Part shown: positions 1 to 10,043 of the stretch, in pieces
Numbering within the stretch: the first letter of the stretch is position 1
Layout: each line of letters starts with the position of its first letter
DNA from: Mitsuaria chitosanitabida ATCC BAA-476 = NBRC 102408
Lineage (GTDB): Bacteria > Pseudomonadota > Gammaproteobacteria > Burkholderiales > Burkholderiaceae_C
Assembly (NCBI RefSeq): GCF_001598255.1
Contig: NZ_BCYP01000033.1
Location: 202,067-266,066 of the forward strand
Length of the DNA stretch: 64,000 bases
Reading direction: 5' to 3'
Made by a program: the position numbers and the translations under genes
Notes under the pieces: generated by a model
The model's database searches: none
Told to the model about the DNA's origin: nothing
Seen by the model: the letters and a program-made list of their open reading frames with translations, nothing else

Positions 1-129
1 CTTCGGCGGCTCGGCTTGCGCCACGGGGGCCTTCGTTTCGACCGGAGCCGGCTCATCCAGCTTGGTGGAGCTGCAGGCGGACAGGGCAGCCGCGGCCACC
101 AGGCCGAGCATCAGTTTTTCGAATTTCAT
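1..129 (-). CDS. pal: Peptidoglycan-associated lipoprotein Pal, N-terminal part (runs off the left edge)
   Basis: Only the first 43 codons are in the window. They read as a lipoprotein signal peptide: MKFEK, a hydrophobic stretch, then the lipobox LSAC with the acylated Cys at residue 19, followed by a Pro/Ala/Glu-rich linker. Pal is the outer-membrane lipoprotein that binds peptidoglycan and TolB and helps pull the outer membrane inward at division. The identity rests on this signal peptide plus the position directly downstream of tolB, the usual tolB-pal order; the OmpA-like domain itself lies outside the window. The 240-bp gap to tolB is longer than in many tol-pal operons, so pal may have its own promoter. 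Confidence 0.72.
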   Translation of the reverse strand, partial: MKFEKLMLGLVAAAALSACSSTKLDEPAPVETKAPVAQAEPPK

Positions 130-370
130 GGGCGTTCGCTCCTATGGGTCAAGGAAAGGCGGGGGGAGAAATGCAGGACCAGCCGGCCAACTGCGCCGCC
201 GGTGAAGCCGCAAAGAAAGCAATTGTGAATCATCGGCTAACACAAAGGCGAGGCAGACGACACCTCGCGCAAGTCCCTATGCATGGGCGCGCTCGCGGCT
301 CGCACAAGGCGGGCGAAGCGCGACGCCAACGTAGGCAAAGCGTGTGCCCGCGTGCGGCGCATGCATGGCG

Positions 371-1747
371 TCAGTTGCCGAACGGGCCCCAGGCCGGTTC
401 GCGGATGTCGGCGACGTTCGGGGTGGCCAGCTTGGCCTTGACCTTGCCGTCCAGCGTCGAGGTCATCAGCACGTCCCGGCCGCCGGCGCGGGTCGCGTAG
501 ACGATCAGCTTGCCGTTGGGCGAGAAGCTCGGGCTCTCGTCGTCGCTGGTGTCGGTGATCTGCTGCACCTGGCTGCTGCCCAGGTCCATGACGCAGAGCT
601 TGAAGGTGCCGCCGCCCACGCGCGTGATGTAGGCCATCGTGCGGCCGTCCGGGCTGATGGACGGGCTGATGTTGTAGTTGCCGGCGAAGGTGATGCGCTC
701 GGCGCTGCCGCCGCTGGCCGCCATGCGGTAGATCTGCGGGGCGCCGCCGCGGTCGCTCACGAAGTAGATCGAGGCGCCGTCGGGCGAGTACACCGGCTCG
801 GTGTCGATCGCCGAGGTCTGCGTCAGGCGCTTCACGCCCGAGCCGTCCTTGTTGATCACGAACAGCTGCGAGCCGCCATCGCGCGACAGCGTCATCGCCA
901 GTTGCTGACCGTTCGGGGAGAACGCCGGGGCGCTGTTGCTGCCGCGGAAGTCCGCGATCTTGCGGCGCTTGCCGGTGCGCAGGTCCTGGATCCAGACCAC
1001 CGCCTTGCGGGTTTCGAAGGAGACGTAGGCCACTTCGTTGCCGTCGGGCGACCAGGCGGGCGAGATGATCGCCTCGGGGCTGTTGAGCACGGTCTGCTCG
1101 CCCTCGCCGTCCGCGTCGGCGACGCGCAGCGAGTAGCGGGGGCCGGCCTTGTTCACGTAGACCAGTCGGGTCGCGAAGACGCCGCGGTCGCCGGTGAGCT
1201 TCTGGTAGATCGCGTCGGCGATCTTGTGCGCGGCCAGGCGCAGGTCGGCGGCCACGACCGGGACGCTCTCGCTGCCCAGGTCGCTGCCCTTGACCACGTC
1301 CCACAGGCGGTAGCGCACGTCGAAGCGGCCATCGGCCAGACGCGTGGCCGAGCCCGCGGCCAGCGCGTCGGCGGCGCGGGCGCGCCAGTCGACGAACTGG
1401 GGCTGGGAGGTCTCGGTCATGCCGGCCTGCCCGGGGACGAGGCTGAACTGGCCGCTGCGCTCCAGGTCGGCGCGGATGATCGCGGCCAGCGGTTGGCCGG
1501 TCGTGCCTTCGTCCTTGAAATCGCTGATCGCGATGGGCACGCGGCTGGCGCCGACACCGGCGATCTCGACGCGGAACTGCGCCCAGGCCGGCGTGCCGGC
1601 CATGAGCACGGCACCGAGTCCGGCCGCGCCGCCGAGCAGCGAGCGGCGCGTCAGTGCGGGCGAGGAGGTGGAGTCTTGGAGAGAGACGGACACGCCGCTG
1701 AGGTCAGCGGTCGCGGAACGGGAGATGGCGTTCGTTTTGGTGCTCAT
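371..1747 (-). CDS. tolB: Tol-Pal system protein TolB
   Basis: Periplasmic beta-propeller protein of the Tol-Pal envelope complex, which binds Pal and the colicin-type TolA system. The 458-residue product has an N-terminal export signal with a twin-arginine pair (TRRSLLGG, Arg34-Arg35) followed by a hydrophobic stretch ending AWA|QF, then the TolB N-terminal domain. Five or more propeller blades follow, each carrying an SPDG or SPNG motif (for example SPDGNEVAYVS and SPDGASIYFVSDRGG). Length and motifs fit the family. The RR-containing signal suggests Tat export, although a Sec signal cannot be excluded. The next gene downstream on this strand is pal. Confidence 0.95.
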   Translation of the reverse strand: MSTKTNAISRSATADLSGVSVSLQDSTSSPALTRRSLLGGAAGLGAVLMAGTPAWAQFRVEIAGVGASRVPIAISDFKDEGTTGQPLAAIIRADLERSGQFSLVPGQAGMTETSQPQFVDWRARAADALAAGSATRLADGRFDVRYRLWDVVKGSDLGSESVPVVAADLRLAAHKIADAIYQKLTGDRGVFATRLVYVNKAGPRYSLRVADADGEGEQTVLNSPEAIISPAWSPDGNEVAYVSFETRKAVVWIQDLRTGKRRKIADFRGSNSAPAFSPNGQQLAMTLSRDGGSQLFVINKDGSGVKRLTQTSAIDTEPVYSPDGASIYFVSDRGGAPQIYRMAASGGSAERITFAGNYNISPSISPDGRTMAYITRVGGGTFKLCVMDLGSSQVQQITDTSDDESPSFSPNGKLIVYATRAGGRDVLMTSTLDGKVKAKLATPNVADIREPAWGPFGN

Positions 1748-1899
1748 CGGCTTGCAGAACGAATGGAGCCCCGATTGTGCCCGAGGCCCGCGTCCGTGTT
1801 ACAGATCGCTGTGGTTACAAAGGGCAAAGCCCTCGGCAAGGAACGCTCCCGCACGTCCTGGCACCCCACACCGCCCCGGTGCCCGGGCGAGCGCTTCGC

Positions 1900-3384
1900 T
1901 CACATCAGCACGATGTCGTAGTGCTCGGTCTGGTTCGTCGGCTCGGCGGTCAGCGAGATCGGCTTGCCGATGAAGTCCGAGAGTCCGGCCAGATGCTGGC
2001 TCTCCTCGTCGAGCAGCATCTCCACGACGTTGGCCGCTGCCACGACGCGGAATTCCTTGGGATTGAACTGCCGCGACTCGCGCAGGATCTCCCGCATGAT
2101 CTCGTAGCAGATGGTCCGCGCCGTCTTGACCTGCCCGCGGGCGTCGCAGGTCGGGCACGGCTCGCAGAGCATGCGGGACAGCGACTCGCGCGTGCGCTTG
2201 CGGGTCAGCTCGACCAGCCCCAGCTGCGTGAAGCCGCCCACCGTGACCTTGGTGCGGTCGCGGTTGAGCTGCTTGCGGAACTCCTGCAGCACGGCGGTCT
2301 TGTGCTCCTCGCGGGTCATGTCGATGAAGTCGACGATGATGATCCCGCCCAGGTTGCGCAGCCGCAGCTGGCGCGCGATCGAGCCCGCCGCCTCGAGGTT
2401 GGTCTTGAAGATGGTGTCGTCGAAGTTGCGCGCGCCGACGAAGCCGCCGGTGTTCACGTCGATCGTGGTCATCGCCTCGGTCTGGTCGACGATCAGGTAG
2501 CCGCCGGACTTCAGGTCCACGCGCCGCGCCATCGCCCGGACGATCTCCGCGTCGATGTTGTTGAGGTCGAAGATGGGCCGTTCGCCGCGGTACAGGTCCA
2601 GCTTCGCGGTCGCCGCCGGCATGTAGGTCTCGCCGAAGGCGCGCACCACCTCGTACTGCAACTTGGAGTCGATGCGGATCGAGTTGGTCCGCTCGCTGGC
2701 CAGGTCGCGCAGCACGCGCTCGACCAGGCTCAGGTCCTGGTAGAGCAGGCTGCCGGGGGGCAGCGTCAGCGACTTGTCGCGGATCGAGTTCCAGGTCTTG
2801 CGCAGGTAGGCGATGTCGGCGCCCAGCTCGGCGTCGTCGGCCTCCTCGGCATTGGTCCGCAGGATGAAGCCTCCGGTGTTGCCGTCGTTCACGCCGGCCG
2901 AGACCAGCGTCATCATGCGCGCCCGCAGCGCGTCTCGCGTCTCGGGCGAACCGATCTTCTGAGAGATGCCGATGTGGTTGTCCTGCGGCAGATGCACCAG
3001 CAGCCGGCCGGCGATGGAGATCTGCGTGGACAGCCGCGCGCCCTTGGTGCCGATCGGGTCCTTGATGACCTGCACGGTCAAGGCCTGACCCTCGTAGACC
3101 TGGCGCTCGATGGGGATGGCCTGGCCGTTCTCCCCGTGATGGCCGCGCGGATGCACGCCGTTGAGGTGCAGGTCGGCCACGTGCAGGAAGGCCGCGCGCT
3201 CCAGGCCGATGTCGATGAAGGCGGACTGCATGCCGGGCAGCACCCGCGCCACCTTGCCCAGATAGACGTTGCCGACGAGGCCCCGCTCCAGGGTCCGCTC
3301 GACGTGCAGTTCCTGCACGGCGCCGTTCTCGACGATGGCCACCCGCGTCTCCTGCGGGGTCCAGTTGATCAGGATGTCTTCCAT
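1900..3384 (-). CDS. rng: Ribonuclease G
   Basis: Endoribonuclease of the RNase E/G family, acting in 16S rRNA 5'-end maturation and mRNA turnover. The 494-residue protein opens with MEDILINWTPQETRVA and an S1-like domain (NVYLGKVARVLPGMQSAF). The catalytic core includes the metal-binding DVNTGGF segment and the Zn-link cysteines in CEPCPTCDARG. I chose the ATG at 3384 rather than the in-frame TTG at 3399 because a GGAG Shine-Dalgarno lies nine bases before the ATG and RNase G proteins normally start close to this point. It is the last gene of the yebC-to-rng run, about 130 bp after maf. Confidence 0.94.
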   Translation of the reverse strand: MEDILINWTPQETRVAIVENGAVQELHVERTLERGLVGNVYLGKVARVLPGMQSAFIDIGLERAAFLHVADLHLNGVHPRGHHGENGQAIPIERQVYEGQALTVQVIKDPIGTKGARLSTQISIAGRLLVHLPQDNHIGISQKIGSPETRDALRARMMTLVSAGVNDGNTGGFILRTNAEEADDAELGADIAYLRKTWNSIRDKSLTLPPGSLLYQDLSLVERVLRDLASERTNSIRIDSKLQYEVVRAFGETYMPAATAKLDLYRGERPIFDLNNIDAEIVRAMARRVDLKSGGYLIVDQTEAMTTIDVNTGGFVGARNFDDTIFKTNLEAAGSIARQLRLRNLGGIIIVDFIDMTREEHKTAVLQEFRKQLNRDRTKVTVGGFTQLGLVELTRKRTRESLSRMLCEPCPTCDARGQVKTARTICYEIMREILRESRQFNPKEFRVVAAANVVEMLLDEESQHLAGLSDFIGKPISLTAEPTNQTEHYDIVLM

Positions 3385-3514
3385 GTTCTTGTGCTCCAAG
3401 CGCTCTCGTCAGTCTCGTCGGACCTGCGGGCCTCGTGGCGCTCGAGGTCCACGAGACTGACGGGAACGCTCGGCGGGCCCGCGGCCCGCCTCCCTGTGCC
3501 CTGGCGCCCTCGCC

Positions 3515-4243
3515 TCAGACCTCGAAGCCGGCCTGACGCAGCAGCTCGGCGGTCTCGAACAAGGGCAGGCCCATGATGCCCGAATAACTGCCCTCGATCC
3601 GCTCGATCCAGGCGGCGGCCTGGCTTTGTATCGCATAGGCCCCCGCCTTGCCCATCGGCTCGCCCGAGTCGACATAGGCCTGGAGCCGCGCCGCGCCGAT
3701 CTCGGCGAAGCGCACGTGGGACACGTTGACCGCGGCCAGCACCCGTCCGCCGGGCAGGCCCAGCGCGACCGCCGTCAGCACGCGGTGATCCTGACCGGAG
3801 AGGTCGGCCAGCATGGCCGCCGCATGGGCCGCGTCCTCGGGCTTGCCCAGGATGCGGCCGCCCAGCGCCACCGTCGTGTCGGAGCACAGCACCGGCGCCG
3901 GCGGCAGGCCGCGGCGCTCGCGACGCGCCAGCGCGGCGACGAGCTTGGCCTCGGTGACGCGGCGCACGTAGTCGTCGGGCGACTCGCCGGCGCGCTCCGC
4001 CTCCAGCGCCTCCGCGTCCTCGTCGGCGCCGGGCAGCAGCAGTTCGTGGCGGATGCCGATCTGCGTCAGCAGTTGGCGCCGGCGCGGGCTCTGCGAGGCG
4101 AGATAGACGAAGTCGGCGCCCGCCGGCGCATCGGCGCCGGTGGAGGTGACGGAAGTCGAGGTCGAATCGGAGGGGGCTGCGGCGCTCATGAGGACGGGGA
4201 CTGGCTGGGGGAAGACGTCGTCCGGAGGCCGGCGCTCATTCAC
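3515..4243 (-). CDS. maf: Maf family nucleoside triphosphate pyrophosphatase (YhdE type)
   Basis: House-cleaning nucleotide pyrophosphatase, probably of the dTTP/UTP class. The substrate-binding signature [10 protein letters not shown] and the active-site SDTTV loop are clear, and the C-terminal [10 protein letters not shown] block is typical of Maf. The GTG at 4243 overlaps the end of rlmH by eight bases and gives 242 residues. An in-frame ATG at 4189 would remove 18 residues, and the Ala/Ser/Thr-rich region before SQSPRR is not conserved in the family, so the start is uncertain. The gene sits between rlmH and rng, a common Burkholderiales order. Confidence 0.92.
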   Translation of the reverse strand: MNERRPPDDVFPQPVPVLMSAAAPSDSTSTSVTSTGADAPAGADFVYLASQSPRRRQLLTQIGIRHELLLPGADEDAEALEAERAGESPDDYVRRVTEAKLVAALARRERRGLPPAPVLCSDTTVALGGRILGKPEDAAHAAAMLADLSGQDHRVLTAVALGLPGGRVLAAVNVSHVRFAEIGAARLQAYVDSGEPMGKAGAYAIQSQAAAWIERIEGSYSGIMGLPLFETAELLRQAGFEV

Positions 4244-4706
4244 GGTGATAAGGATGGCCTTCCATCACCGACCACGCGCGGTACAGCCCTTCGGCGAGCA
4301 GCACCCGCACGAAGGCGTGCGGCAGGGTCAGGTCGGAGAGCCGCAGCTTCTCGTCGGCGCGCGACTTGATGCTGTCGTCCAGCCCATCGGGCCCGCCGAT
4401 GAAGATCGCGACATCGCGACCATCGCCGCGCCAGGCCTCGATGCGCTGCGCGAGCTGCTTGGAGGTGACGCGATCGCCGCGCTCGTCCAGCACCACGCGC
4501 CGCGCGCCCTTGGGGCAGGCGGCGTCCAGGCGCTGGGCCTCGGCGGCCATCAGCTGCTCGGTGGACTTGCCGGTGGTGCGCGGCTCGGCCTTCACCGCCT
4601 TGAGCTCCAGCCGCATCTCGGGCGGGAAGCGCTTGGCGAAATCCTCGTAGGCCTCATCGGCCCAGGCCGGCATCTTCTGGCCGACCGCGCACAACACCAG
4701 CCGCAC
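4236..4706 (-). CDS. rlmH: 23S rRNA (pseudouridine1915-N3)-methyltransferase RlmH
   Basis: SPOUT-class methyltransferase that modifies pseudouridine 1915 in helix 69 of 23S rRNA. The 156-residue length is exactly typical. The knotted SAM-binding region is visible as [14 protein letters not shown], and the C-terminal block [19 protein letters not shown] ends in GHPYHRE, a hallmark of the family. It follows rsfS by four bases and overlaps maf, so the three are presumably co-translated. Confidence 0.97.
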   Translation of the reverse strand: MRLVLCAVGQKMPAWADEAYEDFAKRFPPEMRLELKAVKAEPRTTGKSTEQLMAAEAQRLDAACPKGARRVVLDERGDRVTSKQLAQRIEAWRGDGRDVAIFIGGPDGLDDSIKSRADEKLRLSDLTLPHAFVRVLLAEGLYRAWSVMEGHPYHRE

Positions 4707-4710
4707 GGGA

Positions 4711-5523
4711 TCAGGCCTTGGCCTTGGACTTCGTGCCGGTCTTGACCGTCGTCTTCTTGGCCGCGGGCTTGGCGACCTTGGCCGCCGGCTTCTTCACCGC
4801 GGGCTTGGCCGCGGCGACCTTCGGCGAGACCTTCTTGGTCGCCGGCTTCTTGCTGCCGACCTTGACGGTCTCCACCGGCGCGGCCTTCACCGCCGGCTTG
4901 CGGGCCGACTTGGTGGCGGGCTTGGCGGCCGCGGACTTGGTGCCGGTGGCCTTGGTCGCGGGCTTCCTGGCGGCGGGCTTGGCGGCGGCGGCCTTGGCCG
5001 GCTTCGCCGCGGCGGACTTGGTGCCCGTCGCGCGCGTGGGGGCCTTCTTCGAGGCGGAGGCCACGGCCTCGCCGTCGACCGACTTGGCCTTGGCCGGCTT
5101 CTTCGCCGCCTTCTTGGCCTTGGGCGCGTCGTCCTCGTCGTCCATCGGCTCGGAGGCCTTCACCAGGCGGGTCTCGCCGCTGGCGACCTTCATCTTGACC
5201 GGCTTGCCGCCCCAGATCTCTTCCAGGTGGTAGTACTGGCGGATCGCCGGCTGCATCAGGTGCACCACGGCCGCGCCGCAGTCCACGATGATCCATTCGC
5301 CGTTGTCCTCGCCCTCGGTGCGCATCACCTGCATGCCGCGCGACTTGACCGTCTCACGGACGCTGGAGGCCAGCGCCTTGGTCTGCCGGTTGCTCGTGCC
5401 CGAGGCGATGATCACCCGCTCGAACAATGGGGACAGACGCTCGGTGTCGAAGACCACGATGTCCTGGCCCTTCACGTCTTCCAGACCATCGACGATGGCA
5501 CGTTGCAGTTTCTTGATGTCCAT
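4711..5523 (-). CDS. rsfS: Ribosomal silencing factor RsfS with a long Lys/Ala/Pro-rich tail
   Basis: RsfS binds ribosomal protein L14 and blocks subunit joining under starvation. Residues 1 to about 115 are a complete RsfS domain: [20 protein letters not shown], the [15 protein letters not shown] block, and [10 protein letters not shown]. The remaining 150 or so residues are unusual. After an acidic patch (MDDEDD) comes a low-complexity tail of repeated KPA, KKPA and AAAKPA units resembling bacterial histone H1-like or AlgP-type tails. RsfS is normally about 105 to 135 residues, so the tail doubles the protein. It begins one base before the nadD stop region and is followed closely by rlmH. 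Confidence 0.93.
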   Translation of the reverse strand: MDIKKLQRAIVDGLEDVKGQDIVVFDTERLSPLFERVIIASGTSNRQTKALASSVRETVKSRGMQVMRTEGEDNGEWIIVDCGAAVVHLMQPAIRQYYHLEEIWGGKPVKMKVASGETRLVKASEPMDDEDDAPKAKKAAKKPAKAKSVDGEAVASASKKAPTRATGTKSAAAKPAKAAAAKPAARKPATKATGTKSAAAKPATKSARKPAVKAAPVETVKVGSKKPATKKVSPKVAAAKPAVKKPAAKVAKPAAKKTTVKTGTKSKAKA

Positions 5524-6153
5524 TCAGCTCTCACTGTAGAGACGGTGGCGGGCAATATAACCCGCGACCGCTTCGCCCACCACGGGCCTCGCGTCAGCAC
5601 CCTCGGCCGCCAGACGGCGGGCCTCGGTGGATGACCATTGCAGCACCGGCATGTCCAGCCGGACCAGCCGATGCGGCCGTTCCAGCAGCGCCGCCGGCGC
5701 CCTCACCTCGTCCTGCGCGCGGGCCGCGACTGCCAGCCCCATGCGCTCGACCAGTTCCTCCCAGCCGTGCCAGCTCGTCAAGCCGGCCAACTGGTCCTGT
5801 CCCAGCACCAGCCACAGCCTGTCGTCGGGACGCGCCTGCTGGTACTCGCGCACCGACTCGAGCGTGTAGCTCGGCCCGGCGCGCCTCAATTCGCGATCGT
5901 CGAGGACGAAGCGCGCATCGCCGCCCGGCCCCTCGATCATGAGCCGCACCATCGCGGCCCGATCCTCGCCCGACGCCATGCGGCGTCCGGCCTTCTGCCA
6001 CGGCTGGCCCGCCACGACCCAGCGCACCTCGTCCAGCGCCAGCCCCGTCAGCGCCGCATGGGCCAGCGCCAGATGCGCCCGGTGCACGGGATCGAAGGAC
6101 CCGCCGAACCAGCCGACCTGCCGCGCGGCGGCCTTGTTGTCGCTCACGCCCAC
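5524..6153 (-). CDS. nadD: Nicotinate-nucleotide adenylyltransferase NadD
   Basis: Transfers AMP from ATP to nicotinate mononucleotide in NAD synthesis. The nucleotidyltransferase signature GGSFDPVHRAH is at residues 18-28, and the C-terminal WSSTEARRLAAEG corresponds to the ISST(E)xR motif. The length of 209 residues is normal. The stop codon abuts the rsfS start, and hemF ends seven bases upstream, consistent with one transcript. Confidence 0.96.
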   Translation of the reverse strand: MGVSDNKAAARQVGWFGGSFDPVHRAHLALAHAALTGLALDEVRWVVAGQPWQKAGRRMASGEDRAAMVRLMIEGPGGDARFVLDDRELRRAGPSYTLESVREYQQARPDDRLWLVLGQDQLAGLTSWHGWEELVERMGLAVAARAQDEVRAPAALLERPHRLVRLDMPVLQWSSTEARRLAAEGADARPVVGEAVAGYIARHRLYSES

Positions 6154-6160
6154 CCGCGCC

Positions 6161-7096
6161 TCAGAACCAGAGATGGGTGGGCGCCTCGTCCGCCCAGTCC
6201 CGCGGGCGGAGGAAGTCGCTGTACAGCTTCGCCTCGGGCGAGCCCTCCTCCGGATGCCAGTCGTAGCGCCAGTGCGCGACGGGAGGCATCGACATCAGGA
6301 TCGATTCCGTGCGCCCGCCCGACTGCAGTCCGAAGAGCGTGCCCCGATCGAAGACCAGGTTGAACTCGACATAGCGTCCGCGCCGGTAGGCCTGGAACTC
6401 CCGCTCGCGCTCGCCGTAGGCCAGGCCATGGCGGCGCTCGACGATGGGCTCGTAGGCCGGCAGGAAGGCGTCGCCCACCGACTGCATCATGCCGAAGGCC
6501 GCGTCGAAGCCGCCGTCCGCGTGATCGTCGAAGAAGATGCCGCCCACGCCGCGCGGCTCGTTGCGGTGCTTCAGGAAGAAGTAGTCGTCGCACCACTGCT
6601 TGAAGCGCGGATACAGGTCCGCGCCATGCGGCTCCAGCGCCGCGCGGCAGGTGCGGTGGAAATGCTGGGCGTCGCGCTCGAAGCCGTAGTACGGGGTCAG
6701 GTCCATGCCACCGCCGAACCACACCACCGGCGCCGCGTCCACCGGGAGCGCCGCGAACATGCGCACGTTCATGTGGACCGTCGGGACGAAGGGGTTGTGC
6801 GGGTGCAGGACCAGCGACACGCCCATCGCCTCGAAGGGGGCGCCCGCGAGCTCGGGCCGGTGGGCCGTCGCCGAGGGCGGCAGCACGCGGCCGCGCACAT
6901 GCGAGAAATTGACCCCACCGCGCTCGAACAGGCCGCCGTTCTCGATCAGGCGGACCACGCCGTCGCCCTCGAGGCGGCCACCGGGCTCGCGCTGCCAGGC
7001 GTCCATGAGGAAGGGCTGGCCATCCAGCCGTTCCAGCGTCGTGACGATGCGCTGCTGCAGTCCGAGCAGGTAGTCGCGCACCACTTCCGTATTCAT
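6161..7096 (-). CDS. hemF: Oxygen-dependent coproporphyrinogen-III oxidase HemF
   Basis: Aerobic oxidative decarboxylation of coproporphyrinogen III to protoporphyrinogen IX in heme synthesis. The 311-residue protein carries the family blocks [30 protein letters not shown] and [24 protein letters not shown] (only part of each shown). The ATG at 7096 has an upstream GAGGGAGA ribosome site. It overlaps the acyltransferase stop by four bases (ATGA), indicating translational coupling. A longer open frame extends upstream but has no family similarity. Confidence 0.96.
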   Translation of the reverse strand: MNTEVVRDYLLGLQQRIVTTLERLDGQPFLMDAWQREPGGRLEGDGVVRLIENGGLFERGGVNFSHVRGRVLPPSATAHRPELAGAPFEAMGVSLVLHPHNPFVPTVHMNVRMFAALPVDAAPVVWFGGGMDLTPYYGFERDAQHFHRTCRAALEPHGADLYPRFKQWCDDYFFLKHRNEPRGVGGIFFDDHADGGFDAAFGMMQSVGDAFLPAYEPIVERRHGLAYGEREREFQAYRRGRYVEFNLVFDRGTLFGLQSGGRTESILMSMPPVAHWRYDWHPEEGSPEAKLYSDFLRPRDWADEAPTHLWF

Positions 7097-7797
7097 CTCT
7101 GGTCTCCCTCGTCGCGCGCGGATGGTGTCGGGGCCGGCGCCTGGGCGTCCGGCTTCAACCGGATCAGTCCGGCGTTCTCGGGCCGCTTGCCGCGGCGGCC
7201 CTTCAGGATCTCGGCGAAGAGCGCGAAGTCCCGCTCGGGATCGCCGCTGATCTCGACGAAATCGGTGAACACCACGCGCTTCGTCGCGAAGTCGAACGAG
7301 GCCAGGCCCACGGGCACGCCCGCCTGCACGGCCACGTGGTACGCGCCGGACTTCCAGTGATCGACATAGCCCCGCGTCCCTTCGGGCGCGACGATCAGCC
7401 AGAAGTGCTGGTCGCGCGCCTTGGCCTCGCGCATCTGGGCCGCGGTGTCGCCGACCATGCCGTTGGCCGCGCGCCGGTTGATCGCCACGCCGCCGATGGC
7501 ACGCATCCAGTGGCCGAAGACCGGCAGCCGGAACAGGCTGTCCTTGGCCCAGAACTTGAGCTGGAAGCCCAGGCTCCATTTGGCCAGAACGCCGATCGGG
7601 AAGTCCCAGTTCGAGGTGTGCGGATAGACCAGCACCACCCCCTGCCGCGCGGGCAAGCCCTGGCACACGACGCGCCACCCGAACAGGCGCAGCACCGCCG
7701 TGGCGAGCGCGCTGCCGTTCAGGAAGGGCGTCAGCGGGCCGGTCCAGCGGCGCGGGCCGCGGGCGCTCGCCAGCGCGCCAGCACCGGCGTCCGGCAC
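7093..7797 (-). CDS. Lysophospholipid (1-acyl-glycerol-3-phosphate) acyltransferase family protein
   Basis: PlsC-like acyltransferase. The HX4D catalytic motif appears as HTSNWD, and the EGTRG block is present (VAPEGTRGY). A hydrophobic segment precedes the catalytic motif, as expected for a membrane-associated enzyme. It is a short member of the family and may not be the essential PlsC. The start is uncertain: no ATG is available between the purD stop and the conserved core. The GTG at 7797 gives 234 residues, a TTG at 7866 would give 257, and neither has a convincing ribosome site. It lies between purD and hemF and overlaps hemF by four bases. Confidence 0.82.
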   Translation of the reverse strand: MPDAGAGALASARGPRRWTGPLTPFLNGSALATAVLRLFGWRVVCQGLPARQGVVLVYPHTSNWDFPIGVLAKWSLGFQLKFWAKDSLFRLPVFGHWMRAIGGVAINRRAANGMVGDTAAQMREAKARDQHFWLIVAPEGTRGYVDHWKSGAYHVAVQAGVPVGLASFDFATKRVVFTDFVEISGDPERDFALFAEILKGRRGKRPENAGLIRLKPDAQAPAPTPSARDEGDQR

Positions 7798-7937
7798 CGC
7801 GCCGGGCGCGGCCGAAGCCGGGCTCGTCGCGGAGGCCGGAGAAAGGGGCGGTGGGTCGAAGCTCAAGATCGGGGTGGGGCGTTCTCGTTCGGAGCGAGGC
7901 TGGGGTCGGGTCCTGTCGCGCGGGTCCGGTCGTCGGC

Positions 7938-9218
7938 TCAGCGCTTGATGGCGCGGTAGCCGATGTCGTGGCGGAACTGCTTGCCGTCGAACTGGATGGA
8001 GGTCAGCGCCTGGTAGGCGTGCTGCTGGGCATGGCGCACGGCCTCGCCCAGCGCGGTCACGCACAGCACGCGACCGCCGCTGGTGACCAGCTGGTCGTCC
8101 TGCAGCGTGGTGCCGGCGTGGAAGACCATCGCCTCTTCCGAGTCCTCGGGCAGTCCGGTGATGACGTCGCCCTTGCGCGGCGACAGCGGATAGCCGCTGG
8201 CGGCCATCACCACGCCCAAGGCGGCGCGACGATCCCATTGCAGCTCGGCCTGGTCCAGCGTCCCGTCGGTCGCGTGCATCAGCACCTCGAACAGGTCGCT
8301 CTTCAGGCGCATCATGATCGGCTGCGTCTCGGGATCGCCCATGCGGGTGTTGAACTCGATCGTGCGGGGCTGGCCCTGCGCGTCGATCATCAGGCCGGCG
8401 TACAGGAAGCCGGTGAAGGGGACGCCATCGCGGGCCATGCCCTGGATGGTCGGCATGATGATCTCGTGCATCACCTTGGCATGCACGTTGGGCGTCACCA
8501 CCGGCGCGGGGGAGTAGGCGCCCATGCCGCCCGTGTTGGGGCCCTGGTCGCCATCCTGCAGACGCTTGTGGTCCTGGCTGGTCGCCAGCGGCAGCACGTT
8601 GCGGCCGTCGCACAGCACGATGAAGCTGGCTTCCTCGCCCTCGAGGAACTGCTCGATGACGACGCGCGCGCCGCCTTCGTTGTGGACCACGCCCAGCTTG
8701 TTGTCGGCCAGGATCCAGTCGATGGCCTCGTGCGCCTCGGCCAGCGTCATCGCGACGACGACGCCCTTGCCCGCCGCCAGGCCGTCGGCCTTGATGACGA
8801 TGGGCGCGCCCTGCGCGTCGACATACGCGTGCGCCTGCGCCGCGTCGGCGAAGGTCTCGTAGGCCGCCGTCGGGATGTTGTGGCGCTTCATGAACTCCTT
8901 GGCGAAGGCCTTGGAGCTCTCCAGCTGCGCGGCCGCCTTGGTGGGGCCGAAGATGCGCAGGCCGCGGGCGCGGAACTCGTCGACCACGCCGGCGGCGAGA
9001 AACGCCTCGGGGCCGACCACCGTCAGCGCGATCTTCTGTTCCTGCGCGAAGTCGGCCAGCGCCTTCACGTCGGTGATGGGGACGTTCTTGAGCTTGCTGT
9101 CGCGCGCGGTGCCGCCGTTGCCGGGGGCCACGAAGACCTGACTGACGCGCTCGCCCTGCGCCAGCCGCCAGGCCAGCGCGTGCTCACGGCCGCCGTTGCC
9201 GAGGACCAGGACCTTCAT
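7938..9218 (-). CDS. purD: Phosphoribosylamine-glycine ligase PurD
   Basis: ATP-grasp enzyme for the second step of de novo purine synthesis (GAR synthetase). The 426-residue product starts with the N-domain signature [11 protein letters not shown], contains the ATP-grasp lid ([14 protein letters not shown]) and the metal-binding [12 protein letters not shown]. Length is standard. Its start overlaps the yebC stop by four bases. Confidence 0.97.
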   Translation of the reverse strand: MKVLVLGNGGREHALAWRLAQGERVSQVFVAPGNGGTARDSKLKNVPITDVKALADFAQEQKIALTVVGPEAFLAAGVVDEFRARGLRIFGPTKAAAQLESSKAFAKEFMKRHNIPTAAYETFADAAQAHAYVDAQGAPIVIKADGLAAGKGVVVAMTLAEAHEAIDWILADNKLGVVHNEGGARVVIEQFLEGEEASFIVLCDGRNVLPLATSQDHKRLQDGDQGPNTGGMGAYSPAPVVTPNVHAKVMHEIIMPTIQGMARDGVPFTGFLYAGLMIDAQGQPRTIEFNTRMGDPETQPIMMRLKSDLFEVLMHATDGTLDQAELQWDRRAALGVVMAASGYPLSPRKGDVITGLPEDSEEAMVFHAGTTLQDDQLVTSGGRVLCVTALGEAVRHAQQHAYQALTSIQFDGKQFRHDIGYRAIKR

Positions 9219-9940
9219 TCGGAAATGCTCGCGTTGTGATAGACCTCCTGGACGTCGTCCAGGTCCTCGATGATGTCCAGCAGCTTCTGCATGCGGGCGG
9301 CGTCGTCGCCGGTCAGGTCGATGGTGTTCTCGGCCCGCATCGTGACCTCGGCGATCTCGGCCTTCAGGCCGGCCGCTTCCAGCGCGTTCTTGACGGCTTC
9401 GAAATCACCCGGGGCGGTCAGCACCTCGATCGCGCCGTCGTCGTCCGTGACCACGTCCTCGGCGCCGGCTTCCAGCGCCACTTCCATGACCTTGTCCTCG
9501 GACGTGCCGGGAGCGAAGACCAGTTGGCCGCAGTGCTTGAACTGGAACGCCACCGATCCTTCCGTGCCCAGGTTGCCGCCGTACTTGCTGAAGGCGTGAC
9601 GCACTTCGGCCACGGTGCGGACCCGGTTGTCGGTCATGCAGTCCACGATGACGGCCGCGCCGCCGATGCCGTAGCCCTCGTAGCGGATTTCCTCGTACGT
9701 GACGCCGTCCAGGTTGCCGGTGGCCTTGTCGACGTTGCGCTTGATGTTGTCGGCCGGCATGTTGGCCGCCTTGGCCTTCTCGATCGCCAGACGCAGGCGG
9801 GGGTTCATCGCGATGTCGGCGCCGCCGGCGCGGGCGGACACGATGATTTCACGCGTCAGACGGGTCCAGACCTTGCCACGCTTCTCGTCCTGACGGCCCT
9901 TGCGGTGCTGGATGTTGGCCCATTTGGAATGCCCTGCCAT
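9215..9940 (-). CDS. YebC/PmpR family DNA-binding regulatory protein
   Basis: Member of the YebC/PmpR/TACO1 family (DUF28), proposed as transcriptional regulators or translation-assistance factors. The canonical N-terminus [18 protein letters not shown] fixes the start at 9940, with AGGAG 11 bases upstream; the in-frame ATG at 9961 is rejected. The product has 241 residues and ends in the acidic [12 protein letters not shown] block. It is the first gene of the minus-strand operon running down to rng, and is divergent from the HerA-like ATPase gene at 10044. Confidence 0.95.
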   Translation of the reverse strand: MAGHSKWANIQHRKGRQDEKRGKVWTRLTREIIVSARAGGADIAMNPRLRLAIEKAKAANMPADNIKRNVDKATGNLDGVTYEEIRYEGYGIGGAAVIVDCMTDNRVRTVAEVRHAFSKYGGNLGTEGSVAFQFKHCGQLVFAPGTSEDKVMEVALEAGAEDVVTDDDGAIEVLTAPGDFEAVKNALEAAGLKAEIAEVTMRAENTIDLTGDDAARMQKLLDIIEDLDDVQEVYHNASISE

Positions 9941-10043
9941 GTCCTGGTTCTCCTGTGACAACGGCCCGGAGAAAACTCCGGGCCGGTGCTGTGGTTGCTT
10001 CGTTAGACTGCGATTTTAGCTTTTTGCCTCTGGAGAATTCCGC

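Noticed and set aside
344..1921. 525-codon plus-strand open frame opposite tolB
   Set aside because: A shadow of tolB and the neighbouring non-coding DNA in a GC-rich genome; the composition is Arg/Ala/Gly-rich with no recognisable motif.
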